DNA from: a virus
DNA: 24,445 bases
Reading direction: 5' to 3' (one strand)
Virus record (IMG/VR): IMGVR_UViG_3300027763_000234
Span: 1-24,445 of that record
This document shows, one piece after another, positions 15,666 through 19,839 of the stretch. Position 1 is the first letter of the stretch; each line of letters opens with the position of its first letter. Position numbers and translations under genes: made by a program. The notes beneath the pieces are model-generated. The model was given only the letters and a program-made list of their open reading frames with translations, made no database searches and was not told the DNA's origin.

Positions 15666-15683
15666 AGGCCCCTTTCGGGGCCT
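15666..15683. terminator. Bidirectional terminator between convergent operons
   Basis: Seven-bp stem AGGCCCC (15666-15672) and GGGGCCT (15677-15683) with a TTTC loop. On the plus strand it follows the primase stop, with a broken T run (CTTACTTTTT). On the minus strand it is followed by seven T residues, a near-ideal intrinsic terminator for the leftward gene cluster. Confidence 0.8.
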
Positions 15684-15684
15684 C

Positions 15685-15756
15685 TTACTTTTTACGCCTG
15701 CCTAGAATCAACTGCAGGACATAAGCTGCTATCGCGTACCACATGCCTGCCCCCAT
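15685..15756 (-). CDS. 23-aa probable membrane microprotein
   Basis: A 24-codon frame starting MGAGMWYAIAAYVLQLILG and ending in basic residues RRKK, with TAA at 15687-15685, directly before the terminator. It overlaps the preceding gene; an alternative ATG lies at 15744. One hydrophobic helix with a positive C-terminal tail is the pattern of a small inner-membrane protein. The purine-rich GGGGGC before the second ATG could act as a ribosome-binding site. It is short, so support is limited. Confidence 0.45.
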   Translation of the reverse strand: MGAGMWYAIAAYVLQLILGRRKK

Positions 15757-15968
15757 GCGTTGACTAGCGCGGCCGCGTCATATTCCGGCAGCTTTTCGGC
15801 CACAGTAAACAGGCCAGCGCCGCGCCGTATCCGGCCCCAGGCGTCGTGCCGGTTTTGGTTTACAAGCTGGCCGCGCTTAACTGCAGCATATACCTGGTCG
15901 CGCGTATAGCCCTCAGTTTCGCATTCGTGCATGGTGCGTGGTATCGCACAGTAGTCGGTCAACGTCAT
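15729..15968 (-). CDS. 79-aa possible winged-helix-like DNA-binding protein
   Basis: Starts at ATG 15968 (MTLTDYCAIPRTMHECETEG), which overlaps the upstream stop (ATGA at 15968-15965); a longer frame from 16058 runs back into the previous gene. TRDQVYAAVKRGQLVNQN (~22-39) looks like a recognition helix, followed by GRIRRGAGLFTV, reminiscent of a wing. This suggests a small HTH/winged-helix regulator or DNA-binding protein. The C-terminus (DAAALVNAWGQACGTR) is helical. Family assignment is not certain. Confidence 0.65.
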   Translation of the reverse strand: MTLTDYCAIPRTMHECETEGYTRDQVYAAVKRGQLVNQNRHDAWGRIRRGAGLFTVAEKLPEYDAAALVNAWGQACGTR

Positions 15969-16198
15969 AAGCCGGCCCCCTTCATTGCTGCGGCTTTGCA
16001 CTGCTCCACCTGGTCGTCGGTTAAACCCTGCGCGAATTCTTCGGCCATGTCCGCGCATTGCTGCGCGGCTTTCGCATTCGGCGCCGTTAGTCCTAGCACC
16101 AAGGCGCGAATTACTAATTCAGTCGGCGAGGGTTTAGGCGCCGGCGGTGGCGCGAATGGTTTAAGCGCATCCTGCAAAATTTTGGGTATATTATTCAT
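15965..16198 (-). CDS. 77-aa hypothetical protein with Pro-rich linker
   Basis: ATG 16198 gives MNNIPKILQDALKPF, a Pro-rich stretch (PPPAPKPSPTE, ~17-27), and a helical C-terminal two thirds with ALVLGLTAPNAKAAQQ and EEFAQGLTDDQVEQCKAA. The start overlaps the upstream stop by 8 bases and the stop overlaps the next ATG. The purely helical C-terminal domain and Pro linker suggest a protein-protein adaptor; no family is recognised. Possible starts further upstream lie inside the preceding gene. Confidence 0.65.
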   Translation of the reverse strand: MNNIPKILQDALKPFAPPPAPKPSPTELVIRALVLGLTAPNAKAAQQCADMAEEFAQGLTDDQVEQCKAAAMKGAGL

Positions 16199-16481
16199 TG
16201 TCGGCCGCCTCGCTGTAGCTGTCTTCACCGACCGGCGGCAGGCACGGCAGCGCGCGTAGCTGGTCCCAGTCCCAGGGTAATAAATGTTTTACATGGTTCA
16301 AGTGCTCATAAGCGCCGACATAATCGGCCGTGCTCATGTCGGCCACAAATACCGGGTAAAACCGGCGCTCCGGTCCCTTAGACTTAACGCGCTTATGTTT
16401 ACCGGTGCATTTTGCGTGGTGCGCGAATATATCCGTGCGATTAGTCGTGTATCGTGTTTTCCCTATTGTTATCGTTTGCAT
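16191..16481 (-). CDS. 96-aa hypothetical protein
   Basis: Starts at ATG 16481 (MQTITIGKTRYTTNRTDIF), nine bases after GGAG. An early basic segment HHAKCTGKHKRVKSKG (~21-36) may bind nucleic acid. The middle reads RRFYPVFVADMSTADYV, and the C-terminus is acidic and ends SEAADNE. No known family is recognised. It overlaps the next gene by 8 bases and lies 2 bases downstream of the 27-aa membrane protein stop on the minus strand. Confidence 0.7.
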   Translation of the reverse strand: MQTITIGKTRYTTNRTDIFAHHAKCTGKHKRVKSKGPERRFYPVFVADMSTADYVGAYEHLNHVKHLLPWDWDQLRALPCLPPVGEDSYSEAADNE

Positions 16482-16483
16482 GT

Positions 16484-16567
16484 TTAGATTCTCCAGATAA
16501 ATAAATCAAGCGCTAGCACGGCCAGCGCGGCCAAATAAACTACTAATGTCAAGTGTTTAATATTCAT
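16484..16567 (-). CDS. 27-aa single-TM microprotein
   Basis: Starts at ATG 16567 behind AGGAAACTT on the minus strand and ends at TAA 16486-16484. The product MNIKHLTLVVYLAALAVL plus nine further residues is one membrane helix. Its ATG overlaps the TGA of the upstream 51-aa gene. The good ribosome-binding site and tight packing support a true gene. The function is unknown. Confidence 0.55.
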   Translation of the reverse strand: MNIKHLTLVVYLAALAVLALDLFIWRI

Positions 16568-16719
16568 AAGTTTCCTAAAAAAAAGTTGTCAAAATCAAAA
16601 ACGGCCACATAAAAGCCGCGCGGGCCAGCTTGTACTTCATAGCGCCAGGCGTCGGCATCCTGCGCGGCCAGTGAGTCGGCCAGCGCCTGCGCGGCGGCCT
16701 TGGTGGTGTAGTAGGTCAT
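16564..16719 (-). CDS. 51-aa hypothetical protein
   Basis: Starts at ATG 16719 (MTYYTTKAAAQALADSLA), overlapping the upstream TGA, and ends at TGA 16566-16564. An N-terminal Ala-rich helix is followed by a beta-like stretch (WRYEVQAGPRGFYVAVFDFD), consistent with a tiny alpha/beta domain. The coding strand contains eight consecutive T residues near the 3' end (FDNFFLGNL), a possible slippage point. It is coupled to its neighbours on both sides. No family is recognised. Confidence 0.6.
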   Translation of the reverse strand: MTYYTTKAAAQALADSLAAQDADAWRYEVQAGPRGFYVAVFDFDNFFLGNL

Positions 16720-16874
16720 GGCGCCTGCTCCCTGGCCAGCGCTTCGCGCGCCCGGTCGAGTGCATACGCTAGGCCTTCAATGCGGGCCGTGTCGGGCAGG
16801 TCCGGCGCCGCCTGGTCGGCGTAGAAAATAAGCGCTTCAAGCGCTTCGCGTAGGGTTTCCGGTTTATCAATCAT
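16716..16874 (-). CDS. 52-aa helical hypothetical protein
   Basis: Preferred start is ATG 16874 (MIDKPETLREALEALIFYA), which overlaps the previous gene's stop (ATGA at 16874-16871); a longer frame from 16910 runs inside that gene. The product is Ala/Leu/Glu/Arg-rich and predicted fully helical, ending REALAREQAP. The stop overlaps the next ATG. It is a small acidic helical protein of unknown role within the GC-rich cluster. Confidence 0.6.
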   Translation of the reverse strand: MIDKPETLREALEALIFYADQAAPDLPDTARIEGLAYALDRAREALAREQAP

Positions 16875-17113
16875 ATCGTGCAGCAGCCGCAACACGGCGC
16901 GTCGATACAACGGCCGCGCGCGTTACGGGTAAACGTGCGGTAGCGGCCCTGGTCGTTGAGCGTGATCGTGTTTATCTCTTGCGCGTCGTCCTCGCAAGTT
17001 ATATACGCGGTCCGTGTGGCCGTGTCGTATGCTATCTCGTCGCCTGGCCGTATCGGCGCGCCGGTCCGGCTGCAGCGGCCGGCGTATTTTGCTCGCATAA
17101 TTTTAATAGTCAT
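16871..17113 (-). CDS. 80-aa small protein with Cys motifs
   Basis: ATG 17113 gives MTIKIMRAKYAGRCSRTGAP; a TTG two codons earlier is possible. The N-terminal KYAGRCSRTGAPIRPGDEIAYD resembles small beta-rich phage proteins in which a CxxC knuckle is partly lost (here C-S-R-T). The middle has ITCEDD and the C-terminus has DAPCCGCCTI, a dense cysteine cluster that could bind metal. The start overlaps the preceding SH3-like gene by 11 bases. The biochemical role is unknown. Confidence 0.65.
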   Translation of the reverse strand: MTIKIMRAKYAGRCSRTGAPIRPGDEIAYDTATRTAYITCEDDAQEINTITLNDQGRYRTFTRNARGRCIDAPCCGCCTI

Positions 17114-17345
17114 ATACAACCCCGTTAGTCATAATTTTTGTCAAATTACCGGCCGGCACGTGCCGCACGGTGCCGCCGTTTTCGTGCGGCGACCAGGTGC
17201 CGGCAAAATCAACGGCCACCACCGGACCGTCGACGGCCACCACGCGGCCGCGCGCGTCGGCCGTGTGTTTATCGTGGCCAACGCGTGCCACTACGGCGCG
17301 AGAAAATGCGACGGTATCGCCTACATTAAATTTTAGCTTTTGCAT
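17103..17345 (-). CDS. 80-aa SH3/KOW-like small protein
   Basis: Starts at ATG 17345 (MQKLKFNVGDTVAFSRAVV). FNVGDTVAF, then ADARGRVVAVDGPVVAVDF, then VRHVPAGNLTKI form the repeated-strand layout of small SH3/KOW-like barrels often found in phages, which may bind nucleic acid or proteins. Instead of a classic Shine-Dalgarno it carries CGAAAGTAAA three bases upstream, an element shared with two other genes of this cluster. It is separated from the DUF7227-like gene by 74 bases. Confidence 0.7.
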   Translation of the reverse strand: MQKLKFNVGDTVAFSRAVVARVGHDKHTADARGRVVAVDGPVVAVDFAGTWSPHENGGTVRHVPAGNLTKIMTNGVVYDY

Positions 17346-17348
17346 GTT

Positions 17349-17358
17349 TTTACTTTCG
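17349..17358 (-). promoter_or_regulatory. CGAAAGTAAA leader element, copy 1
   Basis: An exact copy of a 10-base element (minus-strand CGAAAGTAAA) three bases upstream of the ATG at 17345. GAAAG is at most a weak Shine-Dalgarno, so this may be a cluster-specific ribosome-binding or regulatory sequence. Confidence 0.6.
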
Positions 17359-17419
17359 TTTACTGTTACCGGGTGAAATTACCCGCGCGTGGCCGCTGCG
17401 ACGGCCAGGCACTGAGAAT

Positions 17420-18079
17420 CTAGGCGGCCAGCTTGATATCTATCACGCGCTTTCGCGTGCCATGGGCAGGGAAACCGACAATGGCCGCGCGTTGTCGCTG
17501 GCATAGCTGGCAGCTTGCACACGTCACGTCGTCGCGTTGTGTGGCCGGGCAGATCACGACGGCACGGCCGGCCGGCGTCGTTGTGTTAGTCGTTGTTGTG
17601 CTTGGTAGCACGACGACGACCGGACCGGCCGCGTGATCGGCCAGCTTGTCGGCGTCGGCCAGGTCGTTAGCGCTTAGGTTAACTGTAAAGCCCCATGCAT
17701 TCGCATGGCGTATCCAATTAATGCTTGCGGCGTCGCGGTGGTGCGAATAGGTAAAGCCGCGCCGGCCGGTATTGGCCGCGACCAATTGGCCTAATTTGGC
17801 GGCGTCGATTGTCGCGCCGGCTTTCGGCAGGTCCCCGGCTTGATTGTGCCGCCATAGCTGGCCGTCGGGCAGCTGCGCGACCTGGTCGGTGAACATCGAC
17901 CAGTCCGTGCCGCGCGTGCCGGCGCCGACGGCGCGCCAGTGTAGCGCGAGCGGGCCGCTGGCCGCGTAGCATTCTTTTTTTAGCTTGCAATCATCGGGGC
18001 AGCTTTCGGGTTCAGTAGTGCTTACGGGTATTGGACCGGTTTTAGCGTTAGCGCTTTTTAGGGTTAAATGTGCTTGCAT
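17420..18079 (-). CDS. Cys-rich phage protein, DUF7227-like
   Basis: A 219-residue protein. Residues ~14-40 contain PIPVSTTEPESCPDDCK and then LKKECYAASG, with Cys27, Cys31 and Cys37; a second set lies in ICPAT (Cys177) and TCASCQLC (Cys187, Cys190, Cys193), followed by GFPAHG (~202-207). Between them are QLPDGQLWRHNQAGDLP (~69-85) and GFTVNLSAND (~130-139). This order is typical of a phage family annotated as DUF7227. The CxxxCx5C group recalls iron-sulfur or radical-SAM-like proteins such as phage Gp37/Gp68, but no SAM-binding motif is evident. Zinc binding is an alternative. A Thr-rich run (TTTTNTTTP, ~161-169) looks like a low-complexity insertion. It follows the 99-aa gene by one base. 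Confidence 0.75.
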   Translation of the reverse strand: MQAHLTLKSANAKTGPIPVSTTEPESCPDDCKLKKECYAASGPLALHWRAVGAGTRGTDWSMFTDQVAQLPDGQLWRHNQAGDLPKAGATIDAAKLGQLVAANTGRRGFTYSHHRDAASINWIRHANAWGFTVNLSANDLADADKLADHAAGPVVVVLPSTTTTNTTTPAGRAVVICPATQRDDVTCASCQLCQRQRAAIVGFPAHGTRKRVIDIKLAA

Positions 18080-18080
18080 A

Positions 18081-18380
18081 TTAGGCGCCTTTGACGTTGT
18101 CGGCCAGCGTGCGGATCGCGCGCAGCGTGTTTAAGTGTTCATCGTTATAGTTGTCGGCGTTTTTGTAGTCGCCGGCGTCATAGCTGCGCATAATGTCGCG
18201 TTGTGAAAATAGGCCGCAGTGTTTAACGTCGTCGCGCGATAAGCCGCCGGCTTGAATTAATCCCTCTATAAAGCGGTCGCGGTCGGTGAACATAATGTCG
18301 CCGTTGTCTAATAGGGCTGCAGCGATCCGCTGGCCGTGCTGGCCGTACATGCGGCCGGTGTTAAATGTTAGAGTTTCCAT
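18081..18380 (-). CDS. 99-aa hypothetical phage protein
   Basis: Starts at ATG 18380 (METLTFNTGRMYGQHGQRI) with CGAAAGTAAA two bases upstream. The N-terminus reads as beta strands (LTFNTGRMY...QRIAAALLDNGDIMFTDRDR), followed by helices ending TLRAIRTLADNVKGA. The F-N-T-G-R-x-Y-G-Q-x-G opening recurs in small phage proteins of unknown role. The TAA stop lies one base before the next ATG, so translation of the DUF7227-like gene is probably coupled. No active-site motif is seen. Confidence 0.7.
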   Translation of the reverse strand: METLTFNTGRMYGQHGQRIAAALLDNGDIMFTDRDRFIEGLIQAGGLSRDDVKHCGLFSQRDIMRSYDAGDYKNADNYNDEHLNTLRAIRTLADNVKGA

Positions 18381-18382
18381 GG

Positions 18383-18392
18383 TTTACTTTCG
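18383..18392 (-). promoter_or_regulatory. CGAAAGTAAA leader element, copy 2
   Basis: The same 10-base element, two bases upstream of the ATG at 18380. Confidence 0.6.
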
Positions 18393-18410
18393 GATAGGGT
18401 TTATTTTCGC

Positions 18411-18431
18411 GGCCAGGCTGCGCGCCTGGCC
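18411..18431 (-). other. Intergenic stem-loop
   Basis: GGCCAGGC (18411-18418), loop TGCGC, GCCTGGCC (18424-18431): a perfect 8-bp stem in the gap between two minus-strand genes. On the minus strand it is followed by GCGAAAATAAACCC rather than a T run, so it looks more like an RNA-stability or processing hairpin than a full terminator. Confidence 0.55.
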
Positions 18432-18439
18432 GGTCCGGT

Positions 18440-18631
18440 TTAGCTAACTATAAATTCAGGCGAGAATGCCGCGCCGCTGCGGATCGCATAGGCGCGTAAT
18501 TCGCTGGCCGTCGCTGCCTTACGTGTCGAGCGGATCATGGCCGACAATGCGCGCGCGACATAATGGATATCGAGCCCTGCGGCATGGTGCGCGAGCACTA
18601 GGTTAAATTCGCGTTGTTCTGATTTTGTCAT
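18440..18631 (-). CDS. 63-aa hypothetical phage protein, first gene of the leftward cluster
   Basis: Starts at ATG 18631 (MTKSEQREFNLVLAHHAAG) with CGAAAGTAAA five bases upstream. The protein is helical with a basic middle (ARALSAMIRSTRKAATASEL, ~27-46). The layout M-T-K-x-E-x-x-E-(F/M)...ARxLSAxIR is shared by short phage proteins with no assigned role. It is the first gene behind a near-consensus promoter and thus probably made early and strongly. Confidence 0.7.
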   Translation of the reverse strand: MTKSEQREFNLVLAHHAAGLDIHYVARALSAMIRSTRKAATASELRAYAIRSGAAFSPEFIVS

Positions 18632-18636
18632 GGTCG

Positions 18637-18646
18637 TTTACTTTCG
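18637..18646 (-). promoter_or_regulatory. CGAAAGTAAA leader element, copy 3
   Basis: The same 10-base element, five bases upstream of the ATG at 18631, within the 5' leader made from the promoter at 18687-18714. Confidence 0.6.
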
Positions 18647-18686
18647 TTTAGGTTAGTTACTGAGGTTTCCGGCGCCCGGTGTAATT

Positions 18687-18714
18687 ATTGTAAGGTTTTT
18701 CTTTACATTGTCAA
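18687..18714 (-). promoter_or_regulatory. Near-consensus sigma70 promoter for the leftward cluster
   Basis: Minus-strand TTGACA (18714-18709), 16-base spacer, TACAAT (18692-18687): perfect -35 and a -10 with one mismatch. Transcription should start near 18680, giving a ~50-base leader before the ATG at 18631. It is the best promoter match in the window. Confidence 0.8.
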
Positions 18715-18747
18715 GCATTATTTTACTAGGTGTTTTCCCTAATGGTT

Positions 18748-18806
18748 TGTGGGTCATGCGTGGGTCGCGTGTGGACTATGTTTTTTGACGACATGACCCA
18801 CACGCG
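18748..18806. repeat. Inverted GTGGGTCAT repeat group
   Basis: TGTGGGTCATG (18748-18758) and its exact inverse CATGACCCACA (18792-18802) form an 11-bp inverted repeat. A second inverted pair, CGCGTGTGG (18766-18774) with CCACACGCG (18798-18806), is nested with it, and GTGGGTC recurs 11 bases on from the first copy. The arms use the same unit as the tandem copies further on. Confidence 0.75.
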
Positions 18807-18837
18807 GCGCCAGTAAACATGCGGGTTATCGGCATTT

Positions 18838-18855
18838 GTGGGCCATGTGGGTAAT
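18838..18855 (+). repeat. Two tandem 9-bp units (GTGGGCCAT-GTGGGTAAT)
   Basis: Direct tandem units at 18838-18846 and 18847-18855, immediately left of the AT-rich block. They are in the same register as the reverse complement of the groups at 18961 and 19358. Confidence 0.75.
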
Positions 18856-18875
18856 GTTTTTATTTTATCCATGAA

Positions 18876-18897
18876 ATATATATATATATATATATAT
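18876..18897. repeat. (AT)11 dinucleotide tract
   Basis: Twenty-two bases of uninterrupted alternating A and T inside a wider AT-rich block flanked by 9-bp repeat groups. It would melt easily or extrude a cruciform, as expected of a DNA-unwinding element. Confidence 0.85.
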
Positions 18898-18960
18898 TAT
18901 TTTAAGAATATATGGCCGCGTAAATATTCCGTGAGAGGCCAGCGATTTAAAACGCGTGGC

Positions 18961-18982
18961 CACATGGCCCACATGACCCACA
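18961..18982 (-). repeat. Tandem 9-bp units right of the AT block
   Basis: CACATGGCC (18961-18969), CACATGACC (18970-18978), then a partial CACA. Read on the minus strand these are the GTGGGYCAT units, pointing opposite to the group at 18838, so the AT block lies between oppositely oriented arrays. Confidence 0.75.
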
Positions 18983-19000
18983 AAATTGTAGAATGTGGCC

Positions 19001-19207
19001 ATGGTCCGACCCTGCAAACCAGATACGTTATTTTTTAAGCGGCGCCTGCAGCCGGCGCAGCGGTCCATTATTAGGGCTGCCGGTGCCGGTGATTTATCGC
19101 GTGGGTTTAATGAATTGCTGGCCATATATGCCCACCTGCACGCGATCGGTTACCGGCCAGGCATGCGGCCGCACAATATCGGGTTAGTTCCTAATGATGA
19201 CGAATAA
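19001..19207 (+). CDS. 68-aa probable ribbon-helix-helix DNA-binding protein
   Basis: From ATG 19001 the product is MVRPCKPDTLFFKRRLQPAQ and 48 more residues. The pattern is a short basic strand (TLFFKRRLQ, ~9-17), a helix (PAQRSIIRAAG), a turn GDLSRGF (~30-36), and a second helix (NELLAIYAHLHAIG, ~37-50). This fits the Arc/MetJ/CopG ribbon-helix-helix fold, where the strand reads DNA and the turn packs a dimer. It lies between 9-bp repeat arrays, and its start sits in a related GTGGCCATGG sequence. Such proteins usually bind tandem short repeats near their own genes. The Shine-Dalgarno is weak, so the gene itself is probable rather than certain. Confidence 0.5.
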   Translation: MVRPCKPDTLFFKRRLQPAQRSIIRAAGAGDLSRGFNELLAIYAHLHAIGYRPGMRPHNIGLVPNDDE

Positions 19208-19357
19208 GAACCATTCGCATTACACTTTATGCACAATGGCACCTGGCCGGCCACTGCCGGCCCGATAGCTGGCCGGTCCATGGCCGTGTAGCTAGTAGCT
19301 GCCGGCGCCTGCCTGCCGGCCGCCTGGCCGGTTTCCCGCCGGTCCGAATTCGCTGGC

Positions 19358-19384
19358 CACATGGCCCACATGGCCCACATGGCG
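19358..19384 (-). repeat. Three tandem CACATGGCC units
   Basis: Units at 19358-19366, 19367-19375 and 19376-19384 (the last ending GCG). On the minus strand these are GTGGGCCAT-type repeats, in the same orientation as the 18961 group. They are the most regular array in the window. Confidence 0.8.
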
Positions 19385-19447
19385 CGCCTGGCCGCTGGCC
19401 GCCTGCCGCTGGCCGTGCGGCGCCTGGCCGCCTGCCGTGCGGAATAG

Positions 19448-19478
19448 TTGACACGGGGGGAGGGGTATTGGCTATGAT
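19448..19478 (+). promoter_or_regulatory. Candidate promoter for the terminase/portal operon
   Basis: TTGACA (19448-19453) followed after 19 bases by TATGAT (19473-19478). The -35 is perfect, but the spacing is 2 bases longer than ideal and the spacer is G-rich, so strength may depend on a regulator. The distance to the small terminase ATG is about 60 bases. Confidence 0.5.
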
Positions 19479-19539
19479 GAAACTTTTGATGGAGCCACCT
19501 ACCCACATAAAAAGGAAAATGGGGTTATAGTACGCAGCT

Positions 19540-19839
19540 ATGAGTTATAGGCCACCAAAAGTACTGCCAAAGACTGACTATCAAAAAGTTAAAGAACTTA
19601 AAGAGTTGATGTTGAAGTCCGGCGGCAAGCAGGTAGCGCAAAAAGTCATCGACATTGCGTTAAATGATGAGCATCCCGGACAAATGGCAGCGCTAAAGAT
19701 GTGTATGGATCGGACGCTGCCGGTCAGCATGTTTGAGAAAGACAAAGCGCAACGCGGCGCAGTGACGATTAATATCACTGGAATTGGTGCTACCACCATG
19801 GTAGAAGATATAACGGACATCGAACTAAAAGATGAGTGA
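19540..19839 (+). CDS. Probable small terminase subunit
   Basis: A 99-residue protein (MSYRPPKVLPKTDYQKVKEL at its start) placed directly upstream of the large terminase, with an 8-base overlap. The N-terminal basic and helical part and the phrase GGKQVAQKVIDIALNDEHPGQMAALKMC (~29-56, shown as key run VAQKVIDIALNDEHPGQMAA) are typical of short TerS-like proteins that recognise the packaging site. The C-terminus is beta-rich and acidic (TDIELKDE). Annotation rests mainly on position and size. The Shine-Dalgarno is weak; the transcript leader contains AAAAAGGAAAATG 26 bases upstream, which opens only a 3-codon frame. Confidence 0.7.
   Translation: MSYRPPKVLPKTDYQKVKELKELMLKSGGKQVAQKVIDIALNDEHPGQMAALKMCMDRTLPVSMFEKDKAQRGAVTINITGIGATTMVEDITDIELKDE

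Larger units (their letters stand above)
18632..19000. other. Non-coding control region, possible replication origin
   Basis: A 369-base stretch without a convincing gene. It holds the leftward promoter, a copy of the CGAAAGTAAA leader, several groups of the 9-bp GTGGGYCAT repeat (from 18748, 18792, 18838 and 18961), inverted arrangements of those repeats, and an AT-rich block (about 18856-18925) with an (AT)11 tract. Repeats beside an easily melted AT block resemble iteron-type origins; whether it is an origin is inference. Confidence 0.55.
19208..19539. other. GC-rich non-coding region upstream of the terminase genes
   Basis: A 332-base stretch with no credible gene. CTGGCC occurs eight times between 19243 and 19429, with many nested GGCC/CCGG palindromes. 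It also carries three tandem CACATGGCC units at 19358-19384 and a candidate rightward promoter at 19448-19478. It could hold a packaging (pac/cos) site or a regulatory or origin element; the sequence alone does not decide. Confidence 0.6.

Noticed and set aside
17138-17376. Plus-strand frames of 63-68 residues in the leftward cluster
   Set aside because: Arg/Ala-rich antisense shadows of the SH3-like gene caused by high GC content.
18748-19384. CRISPR array
   Set aside because: Repeat units are only 9 bp, tandem without unique spacers, and no cas genes are present.
19150-19508. Minus-strand frames of 118 and 93 residues with MWAMWAM-like repeats
   Set aside because: The repeats are a by-product of reading the 9-bp DNA array; no ribosome-binding site, and composition reflects CTGGCC repeats rather than a protein.
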